A stretch of DNA of 64,000 nucleotides from Phytophthora colocasiae (Eukaryota > Oomycota > Peronosporomycetes > Peronosporales > Peronosporaceae): NCBI GenBank assembly GCA_018806915.1, contig JAGKQI010000099.1, forward strand, positions 620,001 through 684,000. Direction: 5' to 3'. This document shows positions 20,599-32,244 of the stretch, one piece after another (the first letter of the stretch is position 1; every line of letters begins with the position of its first letter). The notes below the pieces were generated by a model. The model was not told the DNA's origin. It did no database searches and worked only from the letters and a program-made list of their open reading frames with translations. Both the position numbers and the translations under genes were made by a program.

Positions 20599-20612
20599 GA
20601 ATTTGCTAATGA
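20599..20612 (-). promoter_or_regulatory. Initiator-like element for alpha-tubulin copy 1
   Basis: On the minus strand TCATTAGCAAATTC fits the oomycete initiator pattern and lies 65 bp before the ATG at 20534. Confidence 0.5.
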
Positions 20613-21216
20613 AATCGGAGACCAAAGCGAAATGGAGAGCAAACAAATGGTAACTGTAACTGCGGAGATTTATTCGGCTAGTGAAGGGTAATGAAGTATT
20701 GCAAGGCATCCGCAAGCCATTTCTATTCGAACGGTACAGAACATATCAGGGTGAAAGCGAAAATAACAGGTTCAACTTCGTTACATTCATTCTGCATGGT
20801 CATCAGCATCTGGGCGAGGAAGCTCGGCGTCTTGCCCCAATCGCTACAACGTCACCAAGACCTCGTTATCTTGCACTGCAGCGATAGTTTGGACTCGCTA
20901 AGCTGGCAAGGACAAGCAGGGAACGCAAGGTTTTGTATCAAAGGGTGGTTGTCGAGCAACTGATTGAGAAATCGCTTAACCATCGAAAAATGGTTGGCTG
21001 GAGCTGTATTGTAGCCTATGCAGGTACCGATGTTGGTCTATGCGCATTCATCGCTTGTATCCATAGATAGCTTCACCACGCGATGCACGTGTAGAGCTAC
21101 ATAGCACCTGATGTTGAAGCGGAAGCGTGTTCAACAGGTGAACACACTACAACACCATATCCATCTGAATGCTATCAAAACTAGCTCTCAGAATCTGCAG
21201 CTATACTCAACTGAGA
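20613..21216. other. Intergenic region between divergent tubulin genes
   Basis: Shared upstream region of two alpha-tubulin genes. No supported gene. Short frames at 20681-20963 have no domain. Confidence 0.5.
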
Positions 21217-21288
21217 CTCAAGAACTGATGCATACTACTGTAGTATGCATCAGTTCTTGAGTGTACATGTAGTATTACTACATGTACA
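21217..21288. repeat. Two adjacent perfect hairpins upstream of alpha-tubulin copy 2
   Basis: Hairpin A has 21-bp arms 21217-21237 and 21241-21261 around CTG (arm core AAGAACTGATGCATACTA). Hairpin B has 13-bp arms 21262-21274 and 21276-21288 around one T (arm TGTACATGTAGTA). Both are exact and sit back to back. Confidence 0.9.
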
Positions 21289-21465
21289 CAGCAACTTACT
21301 TGAACAGAGCGACAGGGTCAGAACTTGACTCAGAAGGACGGGTGGTGTAGCAGGTGGCAAGGATGATACACATAATCTATTGGTCCATTTCTCTACTTCC
21401 CATTGGTTAAAATTCTTTTTTCAAACGTTCAAACTGCGCCATCGCTCCCTTTCCCGCCCCTTTCC

Positions 21466-21480
21466 CTCATTCTCCAATTC
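21466..21480 (+). promoter_or_regulatory. Initiator for alpha-tubulin copy 2
   Basis: CTCATTCTCCAATTC is a near-exact match to GCTCATTYYNCAWTTT, 59 bp before the ATG at 21539. It shows that in-frame codons upstream of MREIL are not translated. Confidence 0.7.
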
Positions 21481-21538
21481 GACTGCAAGCGCCATCACAT
21501 CGTTTCCTGTTGCTTCGGAACTTTTTTGCTCTCTAAAA

Positions 21539-22897
21539 ATGCGTGAAATTCTCTCCATTCACCTCGGCCAGGGCGGTATCCAGGTCGGTAACGCCTGCTG
21601 GGAGCTCTACTGCTTGGAACACGGTATCCAGCCGGATGGACAGATCCCCAGTGACTCCAGTGCTATGGGAGACGACTCCTTCTCCACTTTCTTCTCTGAA
21701 ACTGGTTCCGGCAAGCACGTGCCTCGCGCGGTGTTCGTGGATCTGGAGCCGACGGTGTGCGATGAAGTGCGTACTGGAACGTACCGTCAGCTGTACCACC
21801 CGGAGCAGATCATCTCGGGCAAGGAGGACGCAGCCAACAACTACGCACGTGGTCACTACACCATTGGTAAGGAAGTGGTGGACCTGGTGCTGGACCGCGT
21901 TCGTAAGCTTGCAGATGCCTGTACTGGACTGCAGGGTTTCATGGTATTCAACGCTGTAGGCGGCGGTACTGGTTCGGGTCTGGGATCGCTACTGCTGGAG
22001 CGTCTGTCGGTTGACTACGGCCGCAAGAGCAAGCTTGGATTCACGATTTATCCGTCGCCTCTTGTGTCTTCGGCTGTGGTGGAGCCATACAACTCCGTTC
22101 TATCTACCCACTCGCTGTTGGAGCACACGGATGTGGCTATCATGCTGGATAACGAAGCCATTTACGACATCTGCCGTCGTTCGTTGGACATTGAACGCCC
22201 GACGTACAACAACCTGAACCGTCTCATTGCTCAGGTCATCTCGTCCCTGACCACGTCGCTCCGTTTCGATGGTTCGTTGAACGTCGATATCACCGAGTTC
22301 CAGACCAACCTGGTGCCGTACCCGCGCATTCACTTCATGCTCAGCTCGTACGCGCCTGTGATCTCGGCCGAGAAGGCGTACCACGAGCAGCTGTCAGTGG
22401 CTGAGATCACCAACAGCGCCTTTGAGCCTACGTCCATGATGGCCAAGTGCGACCCTCGTCACGGCAAGTACATGGCTACGTGTCTGATGTACCGTGGTGA
22501 CGTCGTTCCTAAGGACGTGAACGCCGCTGTGGCTACCATCAAGACGAAGCGTACGATCCAGTTCGTGGACTGGTGTCCGACGGGTTTCAAGTGCGGCATC
22601 AACTACCAGCCGCCGTCGGTGGTTCCGGGCGGTGACCTGGCTCGCGTGCAGCGTGCTGTGGCCATGATCTCGAACACGAGTGCTATTGCCGAGGTGTTCT
22701 CCCGTATCGACCACAAGTTCGACCTGATGTACGCGAAGCGTGCATTCGTGCACTGGTTCGTTGGTGAGGGTATGGAGGAAGGCGAGTTCTCGGAAGCTCG
22801 TGAGGACCTTGCTGCTCTGGAGAAGGACTATGAGGAGGTGTCAGCCGAGACTGCTGAAGGTGAGGGCGAGGACGAAGACTTTGGTGAGGAGTACTAA
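21539..22897 (+). CDS. TUBA: Alpha-tubulin, copy 2
   Basis: Intronless, 452 aa, starting [16 protein letters not shown]. The [10 protein letters not shown] nucleotide loop and acidic tail [11 protein letters not shown] are present. The protein differs from copy 3 by only a few residues (V against T after GGIQ, and two extra tail residues EG). It forms a divergent pair with copy 1 over a roughly 1-kb shared upstream region. Codon use is strongly GC-ending, as expected for a highly expressed gene. The ATG choice is fixed by the universal alpha-tubulin N-terminus and the initiator at 21466. Confidence 0.97.
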   Translation: MREILSIHLGQGGIQVGNACWELYCLEHGIQPDGQIPSDSSAMGDDSFSTFFSETGSGKHVPRAVFVDLEPTVCDEVRTGTYRQLYHPEQIISGKEDAANNYARGHYTIGKEVVDLVLDRVRKLADACTGLQGFMVFNAVGGGTGSGLGSLLLERLSVDYGRKSKLGFTIYPSPLVSSAVVEPYNSVLSTHSLLEHTDVAIMLDNEAIYDICRRSLDIERPTYNNLNRLIAQVISSLTTSLRFDGSLNVDITEFQTNLVPYPRIHFMLSSYAPVISAEKAYHEQLSVAEITNSAFEPTSMMAKCDPRHGKYMATCLMYRGDVVPKDVNAAVATIKTKRTIQFVDWCPTGFKCGINYQPPSVVPGGDLARVQRAVAMISNTSAIAEVFSRIDHKFDLMYAKRAFVHWFVGEGMEEGEFSEAREDLAALEKDYEEVSAETAEGEGEDEDFGEEY

Positions 22898-23178
22898 GTC
22901 TTCTGCACCCTCATGTTGATGAGAATGGTGTTACGGCCTCGAATACGGAGCTTCTGATTTGTTCAGCTGTAACCAACCTAACATTTTGAAAGCAATGCAG
23001 CTTGTGTTTTGCAGTGCAACCTGGTTGAGTGGGTATCTATTCAAAGTTTTTTTTGTCGTCCGGGACAGTGTGTTTGGTGGCACTCGTCCCATAATAGCGA
23101 CAGTTAGGTGGTCAAACGCATCATGTTCATTAGTTTCTCGACAGCTTTCGACGAGAACATACAACGCATCCAAACAAC

Positions 23179-24290
23179 ATGACGGCGTTCGACGGGTACA
23201 TTGACGACTGTGAGCAAGCCCGAGAAGAGGCTCTCAGAGCTATCGACGAGTACTCACGTGCCTCTGTTCCTGGTAAGCTGATAATTTTCAACAACGAAAC
23301 TACTAGAAGTACTAATTGCTCATGTGCAATGAAAATACTATAGCTCGGCGCGAGGAATTAGTCGTGACGGCGAGAACGTGCGTCGATGAAGTCGAACGAT
23401 ACGTACGAACTCCCCTTTATCAAACTTTAATGTTCATTTTTTAAGTGTGCATTTGCTGGTAGATTCGCATTCTCGAGAATGAAGCGAAGAACGGGGCAAG
23501 TCCTGCAGAAAAGAGGAAGATGATGGAGCAAGTTCGTCAATACCGAAGCAAATGGACTGGATTGAAGACTTCGTTGGAAAAGGAGATCTTGATGGGCGAC
23601 GCTCGAGTGGGAAAATCGCCCGAGTCCTCGAAAGATGCCAACACGGTATGCCTTGAGTGAATCAGTCCAAGCTTCAACGAGAATGGAAGCTAATTTACTC
23701 GCTGGTTTTGATTGCAGAAGGAGCAAATGGGACGTTGTGCAGACCGCATTGACCGGTTGGTATTTTTTCATGACTGCAAGGCAAGATATAAAGGTTTTCT
23801 TTACTTACACTGCTTTTCTTTAGAACTGGACGTCATTTGGATGAGGCGCAACGTACCATTGCGCACACGGAAGCTGTCGGTATGCAATTGCAAATGCATG
23901 GTGAACTGCACAAAAACTAACGGGACATTTTGTCATTTTCAGCGGAAAATGTGGCAAACAACCTTTTGCAGCAACGCAACCAACTGGAGCACACCGAGCT
24001 GAATGTAGGAAAACTTGTCCAGTGATGAGAGCTATATCTGATGAATGACCTGGTCTTCACTCAATCTTTAGGTTACGCAAACGCAAGACGATACCGAGGA
24101 GGCTAAAGGCCACATCCGGTCGATGGCGTGTAAGGCTTGCACCAGTCGAGTTCTTCTCCTTCTGATAATGTTGGCACTTGTTATTGCCATTGTGCTCGTG
24201 TCGTACTACAAATGGTACCCGCGCAACAAGAAGGACTACCTAGGCATTCTACCTGATTCGAGCAACTCTACTTCCAGCAACAGTGGGTAA
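23179..24290 (+). CDS. VTI1: VTI1-type Qb-SNARE
   Basis: Seven exons: 23179-23272, 23344-23402, 23463-23645, 23718-23755, 23824-23879, 23943-24004, 24072-24290, giving 236 aa. The N-terminal three-helix domain (YIDDCEQAREEALRAI to RSKWTGLKTSLEKEIL) matches the Vti1 N-domain. The SNARE helix runs from GRHLDEAQRTIAHTEAVG through NLLQQRNQLEHTEL, with Gln at the likely zero layer, to the C-terminal TM anchor VLLLLIMLALVIAIVLVSYY. Vti1 proteins act in Golgi-endosome-vacuole fusion. Because exons are very short (38-62 bp), no long frame is visible. A Ser/Asn-rich extension follows the anchor, which is longer than usual for a tail-anchored SNARE. Confidence 0.75.
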
Positions 24291-24596
24291 AGGTTTTTCG
24301 GCAGATTGAGAAGAGAATTTAAGGCAATCACCAACGAAATGGATTGCAGAACAATGGAAGCAGCATGCATTTTGCAATATTGAACAGAAGAGTTCAGTTG
24401 AATGAAAGCAGTTCGTAGAATTACACATACGTTTGGAGATGGCGACGTTCCTGCTCAAGCTCGTCACCACATATTGGACATTTGCTACTGTTTCTTGCAA
24501 TCCTAGGGAACTATTCACGATGAATGACCAGTTGTCGCGGTCGATGAGCGATCAAACAGGGCTCCAGACTCAATTACTGCATCGATTCCAAGCGAG
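24291..24596. other. Intergenic region between convergent VTI1 and RWP-RK genes
   Basis: About 300 bp of 3' flank for both genes. Nothing else recognised. Confidence 0.5.
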
Positions 24597-25646
24597 TTAA
24601 ACCAAGCAGCCGTAGTCTGGCGAGATCTGGAGGAACACGTCGTCAAAGAACCTGTCGCTGCTGTAATCCACTTGGCTCGCGTGAGCCGTGAACTCCTCAT
24701 CCGCATCGTTCAGAGATCGTACATCCGCGTACTTCGTCTCGGTAGGTAGGAAGTCCAGATCCGCAGTGTCAAATCCACTGGAAGGATAATCTTCCGTCTG
24801 CTTCTTGTAACTTGTCGGAGAGGCCTTGAGAACGAGATCAGCAGCTTTGTCAGCCGAAATGGGGTGACTGAAGTTCTCAAAGTGGTTATAAAACTGCTGC
24901 TGGGAATAATACGCCTCATTGAGCTCTTCCCGAGTCATTGGTTCACTCTTTAGGCCTCTGTCAAAGAATGACAAGTGTGCAGGTGGCAAGTGCATCACCT
25001 GACTCCTGCGAATGCGAAGGTGAGTCGAACCGGCCGGGATGACGTCGCCTAGAGTCTTGGTTTCTCCGTCGGTTGGACTCACCGTGCAGTCGTAGAAGCT
25101 CAATTCCTGTCCGAATCGTGGACTTTCAGCTGGTAGCGAGTCGTTCCCATCTTCCGACTCGACGTCCTCTTCCTCGTCGTCACTGGCCATGAGCTGGTGC
25201 TGCGGTCCAAGATGACCCGACGGGTCCAACCCGTAGGTCTCCGGAGCCATTAGTTTGTCCAATTGACGCTTGAACGTCGCGTATTGAGCCTGTTGCTTGT
25301 CACTTAGTGGTCCCTGTTCCTTGCAGCGGTTGAGCTCTTGTAGCGACCGTTTGAGACTGCGCACTTTACGATACGGCCAGTGACGGATCCCAATGGCTCG
25401 ACAGCGCTTCTTGAACGCTGTTGCGCGTACGCCGAACTTCTCGGCCGCCACTTTAAGTGGCAAATGGAAATGCAGACTGAAAGCCTCGAAGTTGCAGCTA
25501 GGAGACATGGACAGAAAGGAACTTTTGCGAGCCGCGTGGATCCGAGCGGCCTGGCCGTCTCCATTGGGACTTTGCATGTAAATGTCTTCGAGACTCGAGA
25601 CGAGCTGCAGATTCAGCGGCGTTAAAGATTCCGAGTGTTGCAACAT
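24597..25646 (-). CDS. RWP-RK domain transcription factor
   Basis: Intronless, 349 aa. The RWP-RK domain is at about residues 53-105: FHLPLKVAAEKFGVRATAFK, then CRAIGIRHWPYRKVRSLKR. The signature reads HWPYRK where plants have RWPxRK, so the first Arg is replaced by His; the amphipathic helix and Cys-Arg are kept. The rest is acidic and disordered (DDEEEDVESEDG near 180) with a short aromatic C-terminus. RWP-RK proteins bind DNA and control nitrogen responses and gametophyte identity in plants; oomycetes have their own expanded set, with targets largely unknown. An initiator at 25679-25691 supports ATG 25646. Confidence 0.85.
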   Translation of the reverse strand: MLQHSESLTPLNLQLVSSLEDIYMQSPNGDGQAARIHAARKSSFLSMSPSCNFEAFSLHFHLPLKVAAEKFGVRATAFKKRCRAIGIRHWPYRKVRSLKRSLQELNRCKEQGPLSDKQQAQYATFKRQLDKLMAPETYGLDPSGHLGPQHQLMASDDEEEDVESEDGNDSLPAESPRFGQELSFYDCTVSPTDGETKTLGDVIPAGSTHLRIRRSQVMHLPPAHLSFFDRGLKSEPMTREELNEAYYSQQQFYNHFENFSHPISADKAADLVLKASPTSYKKQTEDYPSSGFDTADLDFLPTETKYADVRSLNDADEEFTAHASQVDYSSDRFFDDVFLQISPDYGCLV

Positions 25647-25678
25647 TTTTAAGTTTGGTCTTGCGCACGAGGGAGCAC

Positions 25679-25691
25679 GATGGAAAGTGAG
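25679..25691 (-). promoter_or_regulatory. Initiator for the RWP-RK gene
   Basis: Minus-strand CTCACTTTCCATC fits YTCANTYYNCAWT, 33 bp before the ATG at 25646. Confidence 0.55.
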
Positions 25692-26535
25692 TGAGTCCTA
25701 TTATACCGACGCGGAAAAAGATCGCAAAAATACCAACACGCCGATTTTTCCAACGATTAGGATAGAAGATTAAACATTTGACGCTATATCAGTACATATT
25801 AATTGGGAAACACATGTAGTTCTTTTAGTTCGTTTTAACTTACTGAGATGAGTTAGTTTTATTTCCATATGTGATTTTCTGGAAACGAAGAGGAGGGTTC
25901 TATCGAAACGGTCGGCTGAACTCACTTGAGCTAGCGGCAACGTTCACCTGCAGCCTACAGTGGTCACACCATGCGACCATTTTTGCAGATTATCATCCGG
26001 CCAACGGAATTGTGTGAATGCGTAGTGAGCGAGTCCAGCGTGGCACCTTGTCACTGGCAAGCATGAGGCCAAACCAGTTAAAAGGCCCATTAGTCTTCCT
26101 CCGTTTTAGCTATTACAGGAAAAGCGTTGGTATTTCCACCGTTTCATATGATCAACTTCAACGCTTGTAGACGTGTGTCGTGATTTAAGATTTAAGATTG
26201 CGATCTTGAAAAGACGCACAAATAATATCCGATAAAAGCATGAACTCTTAGCAAGTAGCTAGCTAGGTACTCATGCATTACTACTAATAACAAGGAGATA
26301 ATAATGAACACGACATGGTTCTCTTCGTGCTTTGTCAGTCCTTGTGACGTTCTGTTCCACCCGATGAGCATCCCTTCGGTGGTCGCACAATCTGGCTCTC
26401 TACTTCAACTTACACTAGCCAGACGAAAGCCACTTTGGAGGATCTGAAGCGTGTGAGGACACCAACGCTCATCCGTTGCCAAACTAGAGATAATACCATT
26501 TCGTGTTCAGCGAGAGGCTCTACACTTTTCGTTAC
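25692..26535. other. Intergenic region, about 840 bp
   Basis: AT-rich, no supported gene, repeat or RNA recognised. The short plus-strand frame from 26435 overlaps the antisense of the next gene and is not believed. Confidence 0.5.
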
Positions 26536-28104
26536 TTATTGCCTGCCATCGCCAAAACTCGACACGTTGGACAGCATCTTGGCGACTTCATCAGGTGAAA
26601 CGGCCTCACCTGTGAGCAGCGGGTCGCCTCGACGTTTACCGTTGCGGACAGGGAAGGCCTTGGCCGACAACAAGCCCAGCAATTGCTCCTTCTCCAGCAA
26701 CTTCTCGATCAATCGCTGTCTTTCGGCCGAACTCAGGCGACTTTCGGATTGTCGGACTGAAGCGTGCGGACTGCCTGGCAAACTGCTACTGCTGTGCACA
26801 AGTGGGAGCTGTGAGGCATGAGTGATGTCACCACGAATGTCTTGCACGCACTCCTTGATAGTCATTTCCAGCTCTGTGTGGTTCTGCAACTCGAGTTTGT
26901 ACGCTGTGCGAACCTGCTGAAGATTCCGTCGTTCCACTTCCAGTAGTCGCTTCAATCGCTTGATAATTTCTTTGTACCGATTGTCACTGTCGGATGCCAT
27001 TGCCAGTGCGCTGACTCCGGCAGTGTTCGGGCGCTGGGCTAACCCAAGACTGGCTCCTGTATCTCGATAATGAACTTTCGGCAGGGAACTGGTTGAGGAT
27101 GCAGCGAATAATGTCTGAGACGGAAGGTGTTGTTGTTGTTGATGCTGTCCAGAGTCCCGGAGCTGATCCAGCTGCTGCTGTAGACTGTCAATCTCTGCTC
27201 GAAGTGATACGTTGTCTTTCTTGACAGTCACAAGCTGCTTTACAAGGAACTCGCGGTCATTCTCTTGAGTGGAGAATTGAGTCTTCAGGCGCTGATTTTC
27301 CCGAGTTAAGCTCTGATTTAATCGATCCAGCCGGTCAGCTAGTTCCTTTGTCCACTCCACCTCCGTCTCCAGTTGTTTACTTTTCTCAATCCAAGCAGAA
27401 GCGCCGTCATCCGTTTTGTTCTTCTCCGATTCCAGCTCCTCCTGCACACTGTATAATCGGGCTCGAAAAGCTCGTAATAAATCTTTCTCTTGCTCTGGTT
27501 AAAGTCAGTTAACGAGTTAGTTCACATCCATGACAACCATTAATGCATTCAAACAGCAATGAACGTACTTGCCTTGCAAAATTTTGCTGGTTCGATCCTG
27601 CACTTGGTCGACACTTTCCAGAATACTCTGGTGCATCGCTCGTACGCGATCCATCGATGCATCCAACGTGTTTTCTTTGCTCTTTTTCGCTCGAGAATCT
27701 GACAGCAAAGCTTCCAGTTCCCCGATGCGAACTTTGTACTGTCGTTCTCGTCGCACATAACTCTCCTGCACAGAAGAGGCCATTTCAGTATTAAAACAGA
27801 GGCACAAGGAAGATAAATGACCGACAGACCTGTCTTCTCGCGAGCTCCTCGTTTAACTGAGTCACGATGTCCTTCTGGTCGATCGCATTGCCGTATTCGT
27901 CAAAGGCTGGAATTGCTGAGTTCTGCTCCGACACAACACTAAGTCCCAGAATCTTGTTACGGAACTTGGCCGTGCTCTCTTCTGGTGTACCAGGCTACAT
28001 GCGAAATAGTAAGCAAACCACAACGACTACTATGTTTCAAAGACTGAAAAACCATCCACCTTCCGCCCAGCAATTTTGACAACTTTACTGCCTCTTGCTG
28101 GCAT
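26536..28104 (-). CDS. Long coiled-coil protein, possibly axonemal or basal-body
   Basis: Four exons, high to low: 28104-28060, 27994-27830, 27765-27573, 27494-26536, giving 453 aa in one frame. The third intron has a GC donor (G|GCAAGT), the only one that keeps frame. After a short basic start (MPARGSKVVKIAGRK), nearly the whole chain is heptad-rich: RRERQYKVRIGELEALL, EKDLLRAFRARLYSVQEELE, RLNQSLTRENQRLKTQ and KDNVSLRAEIDSLQQQL. A less ordered Ser-rich part and an acidic tail follow. The pattern resembles flagellar-associated coiled-coil proteins, but I could not match a named family. No membrane segment or signal peptide. It starts about 250 bp beyond the 3' end of MED13 on the same strand. 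Confidence 0.65.
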
Positions 28105-28354
28105 TGATGTCACGATTTGATCTCGTACGCCTCGATAGCATCAACAGGTACAGACCAGTGCCTATCTGCTTCTGCACTTGGACTGTTGAGGTATTTTCAG
28201 GCATCTATACCCTAAATATGGGAGTTAGGAAAGACCACTACGACGTACAGTTAGATCGCTTTGCACATTCACTCACACTATCTAGTCGTTGTATTACGCC
28301 GATACATTACCGCATGAATCCGCATTGCCATATCCGCTGGCTGCACATTTTTAG

Positions 28355-31300
28355 TTACCGTATCTGCAAGGGATCCGTTGTCAGTTGGGTCTCCAGTACC
28401 TGTAGTTCGCGACTCATTTTCGAGATTGCAGCCAGGTGGTGAGGAAGTGGCGATTGTCTCTCCATCGTGATCGGGTGAGTCGTCAAATACGACTGCGCAT
28501 GGAAATCCCGCAAGATCGCAGTCATTGTACTTGGTGACGCAGACTCGGTTACCTCGCCATCCTTAGATTCCTCCTCTAGTAAGGCTAGAACAAGCGCCAC
28601 TTTCAGCACCCTTGCTTCGCGCTTCTGCGTCAGTGTGTGTTGGCCGTGCAATAGAGTGGTCGATTTCCAAGCAGCACTACCCGTGAAGTACACAGCTCGA
28701 CTGCTGTCACGAGCTGCTGTATTCTCCTGAGGGGATACAATGATAAACCCGAGGTTGTCGGACACGTACAAGGCAGAGGATGATGGGTTCTCGCGCAATT
28801 GCACCTCCTTGTGCGAGGCAGCATCGAGCTGCATTAGCAACACGCACGACAGCAGTGGAGTGTACTCTGGCGGTATCAGCTCTTCCAAGCGATTCGACCG
28901 TAATTGTTCCCATGCAGACCGCTCTTTTTCGTCCAGATATGATGCCCCAGCCATGCCGGACAGTCGCGTGATCACGAACACACTCTTTTCGCCGAAAAGA
29001 GCGACAAACTCCAGCATCTTTAGCATCATCTCAAAAAATGCGATTTCGAGGCCAGAGTCACCCTCTCCTTCTACAATAGGGATCATATACGTGTCGAGAA
29101 CAGAGCCGACCGCATCTGTACAGCTACAAGCGATCCACTTGCGGTCTTCTGACAACAGGTATCCACCGTAGATATGTGGTAGCTCCGTCTCACCTTCCTG
29201 TGCACCTGCTCGCCAATCTGCTAAGTGATACAAGCGTTCACAGAGGAAGCGGTTCCGACCAGTGCCATTGGAAACGCCATCTGCCGGTTTGAGACTTAAA
29301 TTCTCGCAAATCCGGTCATAAAGACCGAAGCAGTTCGGCATCAGCATAAACGGACTCGGATTCACTTCCACTTCGTACAGGTCATCCAAGTACACCATCT
29401 CTATAGTCAAGCTGTCTTTCCACGCACTGACATCAGCAAGATCTTCAGTTCCAAACAGGCCGCTTGAAAACGCACCCAAAAGCCACATTTTATGCTTCAC
29501 ATCACTTCGCCGAAGCGGTACCACCAGGTACACAACGTTAGCGACAGCTGATCTTGAAAAAGCTTGGGTCTTTTTGATGGAACCGGATGAAAGCACGGGG
29601 TTAAGAAGCTTTCCAGCTGCGCGAAAATTGGCAAACGGGTCCACCATACTTTCAGCGCAATCGACAAGTAGCAAACCGTTGGCAGCGTCTACGCTCGTGT
29701 AGTGGTTTCCTTCCATTTGACCAAGATCTACTGGAGCCAAATCACCCATGTGGCACTGTGCATACATGCTGCGAAAGCACGTGAAATACGAGAGCGCCAG
29801 GGATGCGAACCATTGTGACGGAGACTGCGGACAGACGATCACGTAGTCCACTGGCTTGGGCGCTGCTACCGGGTGAAAATCGCGCAATAAATATTCAGAA
29901 ATAACAGCGGGTTCAACATGATAGCTTGACTCCAGCGTGGACACGCATACTTTCGGCTCTTCTACCACCCGGGCGCACTCTATTCTCTTCGCACCGCTTG
30001 ATTTCGTCGAGGCTTGCATGTACTTCTCAAAGCTCATCCATCGTTGGTCCCGGCCGTTTTTTCCAACTTCACTTTCGTTCTTGCCCTCTTTTTTCAGAAG
30101 CAGCGTCAAACTTTGTAAATAAGGCTGAACGCGGGCCACCATATCATTTTTCTCGACTGCTTTTGCTGCAGTAAACTGAAGACTTGAGTGCGCGGACCAC
30201 GTTTTAATCCCATTTGGCTCTTGACGCCATGTCACCATCGCGTCCGACGCTGACATCTGAACACCGAGATAAATCTCGCCATCGCGTAGTTTGAAGCGGT
30301 CAGGATCGCTCCAGATCTTCAAATATTCCTGCCATGCCTGCTCTTCAAAAGCATCTTGATCAAACTCCAGAAGAAGTCGACGCTGCTGCTCCTTCTTTTG
30401 GTGGCGCCCATTCTTTGGGTACTGCAGCTTCGTGTACTCGGATACCCAGTGCTTAAAGCGGTCCGAGCACAGCCGTAAACGAAGCTGGGCAGCTGTTGCG
30501 CGGTTTATTGAGAGCCGACCTACATTCGCTCGCACTGGGGGTGGGATAAATGCCGCTGCGTTTGACAGGACCTTAATTTTTGCAGACACTTCCGCGGCTA
30601 ATTTTTTCTCCAGCACCTTGGCTTCGTCATCGACGTAATCTTGTAGAGCCTGCAGCAGCGGGTGCGTCTTTACTGGTCGTCCGTCCAATGCCTCCTGCTG
30701 CTCATTGTAAGAAAGAGATTCCACAAGTGATACCGCCACACTATGGTGCTTTGTATCATTTTTCGGCACAGCGAGCGTCACTCCAGACTTCGAGCGAGAT
30801 GTTTTTGCCATGGAGAGAAGTTGACTCGGTTCCAATGCAGCCCCCATTACGCCATTGCTACTCGGATTCATGGGTATTGGCTTCTTGTTCGAGCCAATCC
30901 CATTGGGTTTGACCGATCCAAAAGTCAGTGAAAATGCCGATTCGTTACCAGGTTTCACTTTGCTGCCTCTTCGCCGCCGTTTAAACCGTCTAACATCAGA
31001 GTCTACTCGTAAGTGTAGCTCATCGTCGTGTGGTAGTGTCATACGAATAATGGGACCGCTTGCGGTTGGCGTATTTACATGTGTATCCGGCGACATTGGT
31101 ACAAAAGACTCATCGTTCTCCGTGGAGTCAGCGCTATCACGCTTTCGTTTTGCCTTGGTCGTTCCACCTGACACAGTCCGCCTGAGCAACTCATCTGTTT
31201 CCACCTCTGCTTCCTGGTTATTGTCATCATCGTCTTCATCTGCATCCTCTTCGTTCTCATCTTTCTTTACTTCTTCTTCATTCTCACTAGCGTCGCCATC

Positions 31301-32244
31301 GTCCGCTCTCCGTTTATGCCTCCTCTTTGAAACTGCGCGGAACCACGGCGAGACGTCCGTGTACTTCGTTTCAGCAATAATCCGAGGCACTAACCCTTCT
31401 TTAAGATGCCATACGTCTACCAGCGAGTGGTCTTTTCTTGAAGGCAGACCCACAAGCCGTTCCCAAGAACACCTCGGGTCACCTAACTCCTCATCCACTG
31501 CTCCTTTTGATGCTAAAGAGCCATCTCTCCTCACCACGTCAACTGCCACTGTCAATAAATTACTCGGCTCTAAGAGTTGAAAGTGCAACTGAAATGCCGG
31601 CATAGGAAACTCTTCCTCCAGATAAACTTCCACGTGATTAAGTCTCGTCAGTGATGGACACCGGAAAATGAATTTGGCGTCGTTCGGTTCGAAAAATCCG
31701 TCATCAGTCAGCACAAACTCCTCTTGAGCGAGCAATTTTCTGATTAATACCGAGGCTAAAGCAGCGAAAAACTGCTTCTTGATGGTGTCATCCATAGACT
31801 CTTCACGCTCCGTCCAGGAGCCCGTGGACGTCTCAATAACTCCAGTAGGAGGCTCAGCGGGGACTCCACTCTGCATCCCGTTGACAATAAAGACCCAAAG
31901 CTCAGAAGAGCGCACAGCATCCTCCTCCGTTTTATTCTCCTCGTGAAGGACACAGACAGCATTTCGCTGCTGTAGCCGGTGGTGAAATACCGCGAGGGCA
32001 GCGTCTTCTGTCTGTTTTGAGCTGGTTTTAGTCTTCCTGTTCTTGGTCGATTCTTCCACCGGCCCAAGGCCGTACACGTGCCACTTCAAAGACACCAGAT
32101 CGCACTATATCATCACGTTATGAGAGTCCACATTTCGGTCATTAATTTAAAGAGACATCATATATAGATAACCATCACTCTTGAGCTACGTACGAGGGCG
32201 AAGGAATTGGTCGTGAGTTTCGGGGCAGACGCCGCTCGCTCCAT
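28355..32244 (-). CDS. MED13: Mediator complex subunit 13 (MED13), kinase-module scaffold
   Basis: Two exons, 32244-32194 (17 codons) and 32104-28355, giving 1,266 aa. The large exon has no in-frame ATG at its 5' end. Adding the small exon gives TTNSFALCDLVSLKWHVYG, which aligns in pattern with the MED13 N-terminus (NLFCLADLTGIKW...). ELWVFIVNG follows at about residue 87, like ELWIFWWG in animal MED13. A long acidic disordered centre (about 270-340) precedes the C-terminal part with DYVIVCPQSPSQWFASLALSY (MID/PIWI-like region) and YLLSEDRKWIACSCTDAVG, typical of MED13. MED13 links the CDK8-cyclin C-MED12 module to core Mediator and represses or tunes RNA polymerase II transcription. Shorter than animal MED13 (about 2,200 aa). 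Confidence 0.75.

Noticed and set aside
32095..32097. GTG start for MED13
   Set aside because: A 17-codon upstream exon supplies an ATG and a better family match.
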